64,000 bases of DNA from Apricaphanius iberus (taxonomy: Eukaryota; Chordata; Actinopteri; Cyprinodontiformes; Aphaniidae). The stretch covers positions 4,772,001 through 4,836,000 of the forward strand of contig JAPXFQ010001662.1 in assembly GCA_028564705.1 (NCBI GenBank). The letters run 5' to 3'. A program made the translations under genes and the position numbers. This document shows positions 50,426 to 63,454 of this stretch, one piece after another. Every line of letters starts with the position of its first letter. Position 1 is the stretch's first letter. The notes beneath the pieces are model-generated. The model ran no database searches. It had not been told where the DNA came from and worked only from the letters and a program-made list of their open reading frames with translations.

Positions 50426-50672
50426 GGCTGCACAGTTGGTCGTACTGTTGCCTTGCAGCAAGAAGGTTCTGGATTTGAATCCTGCCCTGGGGTCTGTCTG
50501 CATGGAGTTTCTTTGTTCTCCCTGTGCATGAGTGGATTCCTAGTCACATAATATAACTGTTAGGTCAATTGGTCTCTCTAAATTGTCCATAGGTATAAGT
50601 GTATGTGAGTATGTTTTTTTGCGACCTGTCTAGGGTGTACTCTGCCTCTCACCCAATGACTGCCCCCTCGAC
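50426..50672 (+). mobile_element. tRNA-like SINE-type repeat, copy 1
   Basis: The head has box-A-like cacagttggtcgtactgttg and box-B-like ggatttgaatcct. The body is gcatggagtttctttgttct, ggtcaattggtctctctaaa and tagggtgtactctgcctctc. It shares order and wording with 60126-60476. It is a common fish interspersed repeat; the tRNA origin is inferred from the boxes. Confidence 0.65.
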
Positions 50673-50873
50673 ACTTCAAGAGATTATACAGTCCATGGCA
50701 ACTATTTCCCCAGAAGTACATGCTTACAGCATCCTAAGTTCTAAGACTCAGACCAAACTAGGGATTCTGGGTAAATGCTTTTCTCAATAGAGTCAGAGGG
50801 AAGATTGTCAACCCATTCTAATATGACAGCATTAAATACCTTTTTAATTACTTGTGTTTTACTTTATTGCATT

Positions 50874-50889
50874 TGTGTGTGTGCGTGCA

Positions 50890-50928
<39 letters not shown>

Positions 50929-50950
50929 ATGTTTGTTTGTGTGTGTGTGT
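50874..50950. repeat. (GT)n microsatellite
   Basis: A long GT run with gcgtgcatgc and gcgtatgtttgttt interruptions. Confidence 0.95.
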
Positions 50951-53900
50951 CATTCAGAGGTCCAAAGCCTGTGCCTGGACAAACAGCCTGAAGGTCTTAA
51001 AGGGACCTCCGGTTAACAGTAGATACCATCTGAATCTGTGAAGGTAAACAGCCATGTCTGACCTAGCAATTAACTTTTTTTGGCGCCAAAAACGTACTTT
51101 TCATGCTCTGATCCCTAATTAGAGTAAAGTAAGCACGAGAACTAAGAATTCATAAAGCCCTTTTCTTTAGACCTCTCAAACCCCTGAGAAATCTTACAGG
51201 GCTTTTACATCAATATTGTCCAGGGGACATTAATCGCAAAAAATGTCTAATTTTGATTTAGTTTTGTTCAATTTAACATTGCATATTTGAAAGCCAAAAA
51301 AAACCCCACTATTTTACAATATTACAATGTAATGCAGTTTCAACAGCTATTCATTTGTGCCAGAATCACAAGAATCTGCCCTGTAAAGTAGAGACCAATT
51401 TTGATATGCCGTCTTAATGTTTAATAAAAAACAAAACAAATGTCTAATTGTCAACTGAATTATGTATATCTGATATGAGAGCTTGTCTTAGTAAGAATTA
51501 AAATGCAGTCATCCCAAATGTTCATTGTAGATAGCAATAAAGTACTAGCAGGTAGGAGCTGCTGCCAAGCTGATTCTTTAATCAAAAACACTTGTTTGGA
51601 GAAACTTAATGTGCATCAGCATGCTCATACACACACTGAGGCGTTGGGATTCTCGTCTTAATAGATTGACAATATTTGATTAATAATGGTTTCCGTTAAA
51701 TAAAAATATGAGAAAATTATTTTGGTGACTTGACTTGTTGAATAACACCAAGCCTTTTAGGAACTGACCTGCACACCCAAAATCAAAACAGACTTTTATA
51801 CGGATGAATAAACACAAAACAAAAGAACATCTGTTGAAGATCCTTTATGTATTTGGATTCTTCCACCTAGTCTGGGTCACACATGCATACACATGAACCA
51901 GTCCTGGTAGGTAGACTTCTCAGTGGCAGATGTCATCCATGACACTTGTTCTACTCTGACTGCAGCATGAGGTAATACACTCTTGGGCTGATATTTAACA
52001 CAAATTGATCTTGTAATGATCGGTACAATGAGTAGTGATGCTGTTGTACTTTTATATATAGTTGTGTAGTTCTCAGTTCACATTGTTTTATTTTCTCATT
52101 GTTTTTTATCCCTCTAGCAGCTAAGTTTTCTCGTATTTTCTTCGTTCCATTTCCTCTCTATCCTCAATTCATAACTTTTTGTCCTACCTGTCTTTCTTTT
52201 TTTTCCTTTAGTTTTTTTGTCTCCATGTCCATGATATCTGAAAAAACCCTGCAATTTAAAAAAAGATTTCTTACACATATGTCAAGTGGAGTATTGTAGG
52301 AAAAGCCAGAATTCTTCATATTTGTCTGATGGGCTTCTACTTGATAGCAGAGGACAATAATTCAGGCCAATTTCAATTTGATATCATCCTAAGCCACCAC
52401 AACACAATTAATGCAAAATGCCAAAAGTGAGTTAGGCTGGGCACCTAATCATTTGAGAGTATAAAACAATAAAAAAGGCTGCCAATGTGCCCACACACAG
52501 CTTTTTCTTTCTTTACCCTACAAAATAAATATGTCTGCTGCAACAACCTGTACTCAGATTGCATTAACTGAAATATTGTCTCATCTACTACTACACTCAT
52601 AAATGTAAAGCATGCACATTTAACAAACTGATTGACATAACTCCTGGGTTACCTATTAAAACAAAGAGAAAAGATAATCCGTAGTGAGAATGAGAGTAAT
52701 TCTAAAATATAAATTATAACCCTATCCTGATAAGTGCATGGTTTCTCCCACCAATTAATTTATTTCAGCTAGTTCTAATCTTTATTTACAAGTGAAGACA
52801 TTTTGCCATCTTCCCTGCTTCTGCCCTTTGCTCCTAAGTCTCCTCTCTGACTCTGATTTTTCAATTTTGGCAATAAAGATATGGAAATATGGAAAGCAAA
52901 CTTTGAAATTAGAATGCGTAGCAAAGAAATTACTGTTAAAATTAGCCTTAAAACTTCTTTTGTTTCATTGATTTTTTTTTTTCTCAGCAACTTATGTTCT
53001 CTTTCCACCTGTGCAGACCCTCCATGACCCTTCTCTGTCTTTCGTGACAAATATGTCTTTCAAATATCAGAGAGGCTGTAAAGTTTGGCACAGCAATTAA
53101 AGAGGATTGGTTTTATTCCTACCTAATTATCCATCAAAAGATCGTTGTTTGATCAATAATAGCTGTGAGTTATGTGTCTGTCACTGATTAGTTGTCACTA
53201 ATTTTTCTTTGTTGAATTGTTCATTTCGGTGTCTTTCCTAATCCTAAGACATATACTAATATGTTATCATTTCTTCTTTTACTTATATGGCTCATGGTGT
53301 AGGGAAAGAATTTAATCTTTCTTTTTTTTGCTAGATTGTTTAACTTTTTAACTTTTGATACAATAAAACACTTTAAAATGGCTGAACATGGATACACTTT
53401 TATACTTTATAAAAACAATTATTATTCACAGAGGATCCATGCAGTAATAGAGCTTCCTGACAGCATTTTGTCTATATGACTGAATCACAGTTGGAAGCAA
53501 GGAGAAGGCCTGTTATTATCATCCAAGATGATGGCACCTGCTGTGCGCCAACCTTGGGACTTATATCCTCTCATAATTATAGCCCTCACAAATGGAGCTA
53601 ATAGATTTGGATGGGATTTCCCTCTTGCAGCTCACATAGACTTGACTGCAAGTAAAGTGGTCATAATCAAAGATGAAGGAGAGTCTGTGGTAGGAAAAAA
53701 AAGTGGATCAATGGTAATCAATCGTCGTCCTCAGTCTCATTTAGGCCCAATCAATTGCTGTCCTTGTCACCTCCTTGGAAGCCTGTACTGTCAATACTTG
53801 CAACTGCAGAATAGCCCCTGTCTTAGATGTCTCTACAAGATAAAAGCAACAAGACCAGCACTCCGATACGGCCTAATGGGGAACAATTGACTGGTGAGCT

Positions 53901-55323
53901 TGGATTGGATGTCAGGAGTTGCTGCTTCTCCCTTCCTCTTGCTAATCTGTGGATGTAGAGAAGAGCCTCACTCTTCGACAGATATAATCGACCGAGGTGC
54001 ATTTAGAGCAACGTTTATGTATCTCTTGGAGAGGCCTTTCTGTGTGCTGTGATTTTTTTTCAGCTTCACACTTTATGGCAGTGAAATGCAGTGGGATCCC
54101 TTTTATCGAGTAAAATGCCACAGATTAAATCTCACTCCCCTACCTTGCAGCGGAGCAGCTTCCCTCCTTATCAGGGTTTATAGAGATGTAGCAGCAATGG
54201 GCCACAAGGGTGCAGCATACTAACACAGATGTTATCTTGTGTGTGCATTTCACAGAGGAGGCAGGAACCCTACCCATCTTCAACATGCGTACAGAGGCAC
54301 ACACATCCACACTCTGGATATAGATAAAGGGCATTTCCACTGGGGTAAACTCAGCACAACAACACTGGCTGTCTTTCCAGTGGGCTGAAAATATAGAGAG
54401 ATTAGGGAAGGAATGAGCTGGACACACACAAAATCAATCTGCCTAACTGATGTGAGTTCATGTAGGATAAGAATGCACTTTTACATCCTCAGAGCAAATG
54501 ATAGCCCCCCGCAGAGATCCCACATCTCTGATTCCGGAGCAAATTTACAATACTTTTGAATTGGGATGAAGAAGAGACACAAAAGTGCAATAGATTAATT
54601 GGCTCATAAGATTTTAAAAGTTTCTTCATCAAAGATACACAATTTTAATTTCTCTCTCTCGTGTATTATTGTCCTGATTTAATAAACCTGACTCACATGA
54701 TGCAAAACAAGCTACAGTAATTACCTGAAATTTGTTACTTTGAATATAAAGGTAATCAATTTGCCTCCCCAAATGTTCCATGTGGACCTCTGTGATGCAG
54801 AGATTTCTGAGATCCAATGAGCTTAAACACAACAGATTTAATTACACACCAGCATAAACTGGTTAGGTTTGGTGAGGGAAACTGAGCGGTAATAACCCTG
54901 AGTGTGCAGCTGTATATTAAGCAAACATAGTCATGGACACACCTGGTGCTTCCCTGTACTCCACTTAAAGAGACATGATTAAGGAACAAAAATATTAGCT
55001 GTCCTGGGCAAAAATCTGATAAAACCTTCACGGCAAAAAATGGATTGTTTGCTAAATCTAGAAAGTTTTGGGTGGAAAGAAAACCTGATTGCAAAATTCA
55101 GTAGGAGAGATGTATAGTTTGGAAAGGCCTTATTTACGTTCTAAACATTTTAGGTCTAAAATACTCTCAGATGAGTAATATGAATATTAATGGAGTCTAC
55201 ATTTGGCATTGCTTTACAAATAGTGCTTTATAACAGTATTAATATTGTTTAAACATTTTGACACATTTCAAACCCAAAAACTTATAGTCATAGAGTATTT
55301 TGATGCAGTCTTATATGACTAAG
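50951..55323. other. Gene-poor flank; possible conserved block
   Basis: No gene recognised. About 53480-53900 is repeat-free, with a 120-codon + strand frame (53528-53890) lacking family resemblance. Its texture suggests conserved non-coding DNA rather than an exon. The rest is AT-rich. Confidence 0.4.
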
Positions 55324-55618
55324 CAGTGTTGTAGCTAGTTACATATTTGCAGTTACATTTACTTGAATACATTTTTTGGGGGAAAAAAACCGTCATGAGT
55401 AGTTTCATTAGACGGTATCTTTTACCTTTTACTTTTTTTTTTCTTGAGTAACATTATTACACTGTATTTATACTCCTGTTTAAGTAGAATTTAGAGCTGT
55501 TTTTTCAAAAAAGTTTGTCTTACATAACTAATTTCCTGAATGACTACTTCAGTCAGAAAATGTTGAAGTAGTGCTACTCCTACTTGCATACAGTTTTTGG
55601 ATACCTTACCCACCTCTG
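55324..55618. mobile_element. hAT-like MITE, 295 bp (probable)
   Basis: The left end is cagtgttgtagctagttac; the right end on the other strand is cagaggtgggtaaggtatcc. The interior has stretches of acttttactt/aagtagtgctact typical of fish hAT miniature elements (from memory). The flanks do not give a clean 8-bp duplication. Confidence 0.6.
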
Positions 55619-55951
55619 CTGACCAGTATGAAGTAGTGCATAATGGTGAAGTGAAAGAAAAAAAATGTTATTCCTTAATTAATCTTCAGTCCTTTTCCTC
55701 TCTAAATACTACATTTTCTGGTGTAACCTGATAAATTGGCTGTTTTTGTTTGTTTTGTTTTTCAGTGCACATCCTCTAAGACTTTTGCCAACAAAAGCTG
55801 TGTTTTTACATTTATCTAGACATCAAACTGAATAATCTATAAAAATGACCAAAAAAAACTTTACGTTTTCTGATTATTTCAAACCGTTTTTACCCTAACC
55901 TTGAAAACGTGCCTTGGATTCTCACCATCCAGTATAGGACTCACATAGAAC

Positions 55952-56153
55952 GTGTCCATCTCCAGTCCTCAATGGCCAGTGTCATGCAGTTTTTAGATGT
56001 GTCCCTGCCTTAAACAGCCTCAGTGTGTCAGCAGTTTTCTCGGCTGTTGATGAATTACCATGTGGTGACACATTTATTTGGCTGTGCTGAAGAAAGGGCA
56101 TATCTTAAACATGCAGGACACCTGACTTTGAGGTCTGACCTTGGACACCACTG
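55952..56153. mobile_element. MITE with long imperfect terminal inverted repeats
   Basis: The left half (gtgtccatctccagtcctca, gtgtcatgcagtttttagat) is imperfectly reverse-complementary to the right half (aaacatgcaggacacctgac, gaccttggacaccactg). It is a widespread fish fold-back type miniature element (from memory). Confidence 0.65.
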
Positions 56154-59100
56154 TACTAAATGAATAGTTACTATTATTATCCTTGATTACCTAAATGATC
56201 ACTAAAAAGTCAATAATTTGCCAATGCAGGTAATGAATTTTTCATCGGGACTCAGCTTTCTCCAAATTCCGCCTTGTCCTGTTTGCTCTGCCCCCAAGAA
56301 AGCAAAACATCTTCCAGCTGCAGCTTTAAATCTAGTTAATATTACGTCCCTGCGGTTTGAGGGTTTTCCTTTTGCTCTTTTTTATTTTATTTTTTAAAGT
56401 TAAACCCCTCAGTATTGGAAGATCTGTGAAGAGCTTGTTACACCTCCACCAGATTGGCTTTGGTTTTGGAGGGAAAACCCATTCAACCAACTGGTTTCTG
56501 CCTGACAGGTGCCCCTTCAATAGCAGCAGAATTCCATGCCTCCAGTGGGGGGGGGTGAAGAACACTGTTGTGTGTTGCATTTTCCTGCTCATCCTTCTGT
56601 GTCTGTTTTCCTTTTTTGGCTTGTACTAGTCAGGTACCTCAGTTGGCTTTTGATATGGCACTTATAATTTGAGAGTGTTGTTATTACCATTTTGCTTTAC
56701 TCCAAGCGGCGAAACGCTCATTCAGACTGTGGGTCTGTTTCAATATTTGTAAGATAAATTACTATCATTGTGTTCTGGGAATCCGGAGCTCAGTCAAAGC
56801 CTATTGAAGTTTTCAGTGACTTGAGGTGAAAAATTGTATCCAAGGAGATACTGGGAGGGCTAAGCAGGAATATGGTGGGTTCTATGATGAGATCCCAGCT
56901 CCGCTTCCGGTACACTGGAGGCAATAAGGGTTTTTATTGAGTATACAACGAAAGCTCATGAGTTTTACATGAAAGCTTCAATGACACCCTGATGTAATGC
57001 ATTAACTTAAAAATAGTGTTAAAATAAAGGCGATACTGACAATTTAAAAATGAATTGATGACTGATTTAATGCCTGGCAGTAAATTACCATTCATTATAT
57101 CATTTATATCTATGAAAGCAATACAAGTGCTTGTGTTCTTTCACAAAACATATTTCAACATTTGTGCAAGGCAAGCTAAGGCAATGTTATTTATATAGCA
57201 CACTTCACACAATAAGGCATATAAGGGGAGCAGAGAAGCACATTTGGATGCATCTCTAACACACCTACTTTAAAGAGCAGAATTACCTCCTTAGCACACA
57301 GTCAGGTTCTACATCTACAGAGTGCTACTAATGACCCATCTACATGGTTCAGGTGCATTAAAGCATTGAAAAACTAGTTATAGAAGTAATGCTGAAACCA
57401 GTCCAAGATGACTTTCGGTTTAGGCGAGTTGATAAATTCCCCCACCTTGTGCTTTTTTAAAATAAAGTTTGGATTAGATATTTCTATAATTAGCTAAATC
57501 CATGACTGAATTGGTCTGGGTGGAAGTTTTTCATTTCTAAATATATTAGCATGCTAAACGGCTAATTATGAAAGGGTGCAATATTTAAGGTTTTCTTATC
57601 TTCTTCAGTTATCCTTTTTGAATATTGCTCTATTGAAAACTCTGTGTTACTGTTGTGAAACGGCTTTATTTGCTTAACATGGCGGTCTCCAATCACCTGA
57701 TTCAAAGATGGCAGCCCATGAAGAAGATTTTAGAAGATAAAGACTCGTAGAAATTTTGTCAGACTATACCTGTTTATACGCTGCGACTACACCTCATTAA
57801 CAAAATGAGTAGCAGCATTTCCTCGACATCCATCTAGGTCTCCGTTTCATTCATTTTTCTGAGGTAAGGAATGGGGGCGGCCATCTTGGAATCATATGAC
57901 CGGAGACCGTATTTTGATTGGTCGCGTGAATATCAGGCTCAGCAGACAGCTCACAAAGAGCGCACACAGCGAGTTTTTCGCAAACCTTTTTGATTTTCAC
58001 CTCAGCGCCTCATGAGGCAGAAAACTAGCCAAAAATTTGCCGCAGACAGCAAGCTATCTGCTGAGCAAACTGCCTCGAATAACTGTTAGCTCAGCAGATT
58101 GCTCTCGTGTGCAGCAGGCTTTACACTTCCCTTTCTGCTCAGTGTTATGTTTCCTTCATCTGCCCTTCAAGGCTTTTCTCACTGTACATTTTTGTCTTTT
58201 CAAAACTTTTTGATTCGTTGCTTCCTATTGGTAGGTTATGTGGTGTTTTTTGGATACTTAAGATACATAGTCATGACAGCAAAGTTCCGTTCTGCTATTG
58301 AGAACATCATATAGGTCAGGGATATCATCTTTAATCTTCAAGAACCAGGGTCTTTGCATTTTTTAGCTGTATCCAGGCTTAGCCACAGCTAAATCAAATT
58401 ACCTTCTTAGTATGGCAGAGCGCTGATAATGACAGACTGATTTGATTTGGATGTGATGAACCAAAGAAACATCTAAGGCCATGTTGATACTGCAGATCTT
58501 AATGCCCTATTCCACCTTTTTTCTGATATCCAGTGGTTTACACACTATAATTTTAATGTGCCTGCTTTTAGACTGCATTGTGAATTAAAATATCATGCAA
58601 AAGTTCATTTGTTTTGGTAATTCAACTCAAAGGTGGGACAGGTGATATTTAAAAACCTGATGAATAGACCAGCAGGGCTTTACAGCAGGAAAACAACATT
58701 AGATCCATGTCCAGGATCTGTCTGTGTGTGGTTTTGATGGATTTTAAATGTGGGTTTTCATCATCTTTAAGCCATAAGCATCAGAATTATTACATATAAA
58801 TGCTTAAAATATCTCGCTTTGTATGTATTGAGTCTATGTTATATATTCGTGTCACATTTTATGTTAAATTACTGAAATAAATGAACTTTTCCACAATATT
58901 TTAATCTTTCAAGTTTTAACTAAAAATATATGTAATTTAGAGGGCTGTACAGTTTAAGTTCCTCTGGGTTTTTTTGTTTTTGTTTGATTGTTTGCTTGTT
59001 TTTTTAAAGCCTTAAAATTCTCAAAAATACTTACACCACTCTGAGTCAGATAACCTCTGGGAACTGAATTTCCTGACATTTAGTCAATAATCTCTCTAAA

Positions 59101-60125
59101 GATCATGGAGAGTTCAACAGATACTGCAAAGCTGTAACACTCCCACATAACAGCAGAAAAATGACTGGCGTTTAATCTCTACTTCAAGATGAGATCATAA
59201 TGAATCTAAGTAATTGTTAGGTTTTATTAAAATATATGGTTTCAGCCAACTAGTAAAAAAACAAGTCTGTTAATTTGAGCCATTAGGAAAATGATATGTT
59301 GCCATTTAAGAGAAGCACACAAGAGATTTTTTGTTATTAGACCTTTCTGGACATCTCAACTGACCCATTGCTTATCTTCTTATTAAATACACTTTTACTC
59401 TTCTTTAATAGTACAAGGTGTTTCTCTATTACAAACTCAATATGCACTGTATGTTGTGGATATAATGTGAAATTCACGATAGTGAAATGCATTCAAAATT
59501 AAAAGCACAGCTAAAGATGCTATTTGCCAATTTGTCTCAACTGGCAAGTGAAATAGTTCCTCCAGATATAGTATGCGAACTGCAGCACGAGAGCTACAGC
59601 TGAGGGCAAAAATCATTCCTAAACAACTGAAGATGTTCCTCTACATAATGCAAAAACAAATCATAAAGCAACTCGGCCATACCCTGAGTTTCAGGGGGCA
59701 AATGAAAAGTTAATTCAAGTCAATACATAATTTCCAAGAAAATATAAGATTTTTACTGAAGTAGATGAAAATGAAACCAAAGAAGAAATGTGTACGAGAA
59801 AGGAAATGTGGGACTATGAGGGCTCCAGGATGAGGTCACCGTCACTCCCAGGCAGCGTCCAGGTGGATAAACAGCTCACTGGTAATTGGAGGAGGACCAC
59901 ACATGCTCTGAAGGAAAGCATGTGTGTTGAAATCTGTGCAGATCTGTGGTCCTCCAAAGGAAATAAGCTACCAATGTGTGATATTGTAAAACAAAGTAAC
60001 TCACTCCTGCCATTCCAGACATTATATACTAAAAGACATGATGCAATAAAAAGATTATCTGAAATCGGGCAAACATTTCTAGTCTGTGCAAATTCTACCA
60101 AATTTTTACTAGCTTCCTAAATATT
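56154..60125. other. Gene-poor flank with unresolved CpG-rich block
   Basis: About 57780-58125 is much richer in CpG than its surroundings and ends ctctcgtgtgcagcaggcttt, like a transposon terminus; its left partner was not found. At 57165-57260 there is a fragment with ttatttatatagcacacttcac, a short retroposon-tail type repeat. No gene. Confidence 0.4.
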
Positions 60126-60476
60126 GGCTGCCCATATACCCAGTTGGTAGCACTTCTCTCTTGCCGTAAAAACGTCCTGGATTTGAATCCCAGCCTCAGG
60201 TCTTCCTGCATGGAGTTTGCATGTTCTCGGTGTACATGTGTGTGTTCCCTCCTGGTACTCTTGCTTCCTCCCACAATCCAAAAGCATGACTGTTGGCTTA
60301 ACTGGTCTTTCTGAAGAACTTAGGTATGAGTGTGTGCATCCATGGTTATTATGTCCTCTGTCTCTGTGTTGCCTGGGAACCTGCCCAGGATGTACCTCAC
60401 CTCTCCCAGTGACTGCTGAAGATGGCCACCAGCACCCCCCACAACCCTGCATAGGATAGATAGTGGATAGATGCTG
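60126..60476 (+). mobile_element. tRNA-like SINE-type repeat, copy 2 (longer)
   Basis: The head is ggctgc...ccagttggtagcacttctct and ggatttgaatcccag. The body is gcatggagtttgcatgttct, gcttcctcccacaatccaaa, catgactgttggcttaactg and ctgcccaggatgtacctcac. It is more complete than copy 1 at 50426-50672, and in the same orientation. Confidence 0.7.
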
Positions 60477-61453
60477 CCTAAATCTACACATTGTAAAATG
60501 GATATGTATAATTGAATCTAAATATGTCTGTGACTGGTGGATTTAATTCGATATTTCCATGTATAATTGGGGGTTTTCTTTTGTTTTTGGTTTGCTTTTA
60601 GTTGGCATTTGTCATCAATTTGCATCTAGATTATCTGAATTTGAATGTTTTTTCTTGCATTTAATCTGCTGGTGCCAACTTTCATGTTGCACGCTTGAAA
60701 CTGAAAAGCCAAAGAACGAATCATGCACGGATTATGTTACTTTACGTTCTCTTCATCTTTCAGCAGGGTAACCTTTTGCACTTTTGTCATGAACTCTCAG
60801 CATAAGAATGCAGCTCATGATTCAGATGTCATGCCCTCTCCAGCAAAACACAACAATGGCAGCTGTACGTGGATAACACCAACAAGCAAGGGAAATACCG
60901 CACTATAAATACATTAGGAGTGCTGAGTCTGAGCTGGTGGAAGGTCAGTGTTGACTGACTGAGGAGGTTTTAAGTTGAAGGCTCTACAGAAGACTGAAGA
61001 ATGGAAGCAGAGCAAGAAGAATGTACTGTTTATTGCGTCAGTACACTTCCATAGAATAGGTGTGCATGCAGAGTGAAAAGCTCTCCATCCTTTCCTTCCT
61101 GCCTTGACAGACATTTTCATTGTAGAAATGTCTGTCAATCAATCAATCTATTTATAAAGCACTTTTTATTCAAAGATTGCAAGTCAAAGTGCTTTACCGA
61201 TTAAAACTTACTATGGCTGAAGTGGGGAAAATAATGTTAAAATAAGTTAAAGCCGAAGTCCGGATTATTTCGGGGAGAGAGTAAAAAAAAAAAAAATCTA
61301 AGGTACGAAGGCCCGTCCCAAAACGCCCCCACCCCAAATACAGTTGGGCATGCGCATCACCTGGGATTTCACAGCATGTCATTGTGTACTTTATCAATCG
61401 AATATTATATTGATTTGCTTTACTGTCTTACCTGTTCAGCAGAAGTGTGTCTA
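60477..61453. other. Flank without genes; short retroposon-tail repeat
   Basis: About 61135-61200 contains caatcaatctatttataaag and agtcaaagtgctttac, a short dispersed fish repeat. The remainder has no supported feature. Confidence 0.4.
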
Positions 61454-62210
61454 ATACCGCGTTCACACCGCCCGAAAAGGTAAGTGTCAGTTGCGGCAAG
61501 ATTACATGTAAAGTATATGGTTGAGTACGTCAGAGGTCCGTCAGAGTCTCAGTGGTGCGTTGGCTCCATCAACTTTTCAAGCGTTACTTGCATTACAAGC
61601 GGCAACGTAGCAAACGCAAGCAACGCAGAAATTAAGCTAGCTGAACCTTTGACGGACTAGACGCAGTGCGCTAACCAATCAGAGTGTCTCACTGTAGTGA
61701 TATCACTACACATATCTTGAATGAAGCTGGAGCAATGAAAACATTTTTAACAAACGCAGATTTCAAAAATCAGAAATAACACTTACCGAAGACAGATGGA
61801 CAGGCGCTCCTCACGAGGAATAGAGCACCTGTTGTTGGTGTCCTGGTAGGTGATTTGAGCTCCGATGCGGCCCAAGAGGTCACAAAATTGGGTGTGGGAC
61901 AGATGGAAGCAGCACTGAAAGCTAACCTCATCCATAAGCAGCTCCTGGAGCAAATTGTCAGACTTCCCAAACTCAGAATGCATCTGAAGAATGGGGTGTA
62001 TCCACAAATGGCGCTGATGCATCCGATGTCGATGTTGTCTAGCTTAATCTAGCAAATAAAGCCAAGCCACTCTCTCGACACGATCCGCCATAGTTCAGAA
62101 CCTCCAGCAATAGATGAAGCCCCGGCCACGCGCTCTTTTTTGCTCAGAAGCAAGCATGGCAAGCTTCAACGTACATGCATCAAACTACATGCGTTGGGAG
62201 CGTAACTTGA
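61454..62210 (-). mobile_element. PIF/Harbinger transposon remnant
   Basis: On the - strand a Harbinger-type transposase exon (61787-62022) is followed by a donor and about 250 bp of terminal region, which is shared with the copy at 37334-37591. The right boundary near 62210 is approximate. No matching opposite terminus was found, so the rest of the transposase and the Myb-like gene are missing. Confidence 0.8.
61787..62022 (-). pseudogene. Harbinger transposase first exon (partial)
   Basis: Reading from ATG 62022 on the - strand: MHQRHLWIHPIL, then LLQELLMDEVSFQCCFHLSH, TQFCDLLGRIGAQITYQDTN and REERLSICLR. This is the N-terminal signature of PIF/Harbinger and HARBI1-like proteins (W-HP-...EF-L--EL--D---F--YF-LS---F--LL--IGP-I--QDTNYR-----ERL-ICLR). 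The exon ends CTTCG|gtaagt, with the donor reading acttac at 61781-61786 on the + strand. The frame is open throughout, but the DDE catalytic exon is not present in the window. Confidence 0.85.
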
Positions 62211-62499
62211 CGATCAGTTTATTTGTACTTTTACAACTTAATTTCTCATTTAATCGTAAAGTGAGCTCATAAAACCTTTTTTGCCAAAGATTTCACTACA
62301 ACGTTTGAAGGTCAAAATGAAAATAATGTTATTTATTACCTTATTTTGCAGCTAATAGCAGTTAACCTATTGAATGAACAACTCATTGACTCTCATTATT
62401 ATTATTCAATAAATTATATTGTTTTTCGGACATGAGACTGGAATGCAGCTAAATATTTTTTTTTTTGTTCCCAAAGAGTTCTTGACACTTTCTCTAGAG

Positions 62500-62817
62500 C
62501 AGCGGTTCCCAAAGTTGGGGTCGGGACCCGACTTGGGGTCACATACATGTAGGCGTGGAGCCTTGAGAAAAAATGGCAATACCAGAAATGGCAATTAGCA
62601 AGCATCCGCATTCTATACATTGAATAAAATAAGGAAAAACAGGACTTGAATTGATAAAAGCAACATATATTTCTCAATATATTGGCTTTTGATGTTGGTT
62701 ATTTTTCAGTTTTACCTCTTTTTTAAACATGCTTGTATCTTTCATCAAGATCTGGGGTCATGGACCTCTTAAATTTTTATTTTGTGGGTCACAGACTGGA
62801 AAGTTTGGGAACCACTG
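62500..62817. mobile_element. hAT MITE, 318 bp, with perfect 8-bp target duplication
   Basis: It starts cagcggttcccaaagttggg and ends tttgggaaccactg: complementary hAT-type termini. The 8-bp ctctagag occurs immediately outside at 62492-62499 and 62818-62825. It has no reading frame of note. Confidence 0.92.
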
Positions 62818-63224
62818 CTCTAGAGCATAAAGAGGTATTTCCAAAGAAGAAAAGATCTATGTGCTGATATATTTTGTGGTTGTAGAGGACTATAATGAAC
62901 CCAGGGAAGAGAATTGCATCTCTTGTTTAAGGATATTGATGAAAGGCTAAATTAAACAGCAAAGAAGAGGGAAAAACAGGGAACAGACTGAAAGAGTATT
63001 TAAATTCTAGGAAGTTGATTACTGGAAACAGGAAAAGATGAACAGACAGCATATATGAAAATAAAACAGATATAGAAAACATTTACCCCTGCATTCCACT
63101 GGTAATGAAAGAGGAGCGTGTAAAAAATAGATTTGCCGCATAAATTGTTTTAGTGGATTTGCAATACCAGCCCTTTGCATTGCATTAATTATGCTCTTGC
63201 TCAATTTTTGTATTTTATTTTCCC

Positions 63225-63327
63225 GGTATGTTTTAGATATTTTATTGTCATTTGTGTCTTCTTCTTTAATTGTGAATTCCCTCTCACAATTTAATTGCCA
63301 TGTGCAATTAAAATCTATTCTATTCTA
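63225..63327 (+). mobile_element. LINE (L2/CR1-clade) 3' tail (probable)
   Basis: tattttattgtcatttgtgt, tgtgaattccctctcacaat and caattaaaatctattctatt form the typical end of fish L2-like LINEs, finishing in short tattc-type repeats. No coding part is attached. Confidence 0.5.
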
Positions 63328-63454
63328 AATTTAGGAGAGGGTCGCAACACTTTGCTTCTGAGACATGTCCAATTCAAGCTGCTCCCATTGACTTTAATTG
63401 CGGCTATCAGCCGCATATTATACTTCACTGATACTACACGCCAGTTCACCCACC

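Noticed and set aside
53528..53890. 120-codon + strand frame as a possible gene
   Set aside because: No recognisable domain, no supporting splice or promoter signals; better explained as non-coding, possibly conserved, sequence.
60126..60200. Possible true tRNA gene
   Set aside because: Box-A- and box-B-like strings are present, but the cloverleaf does not close and the same sequence recurs at 50426; it fits a SINE-like repeat.
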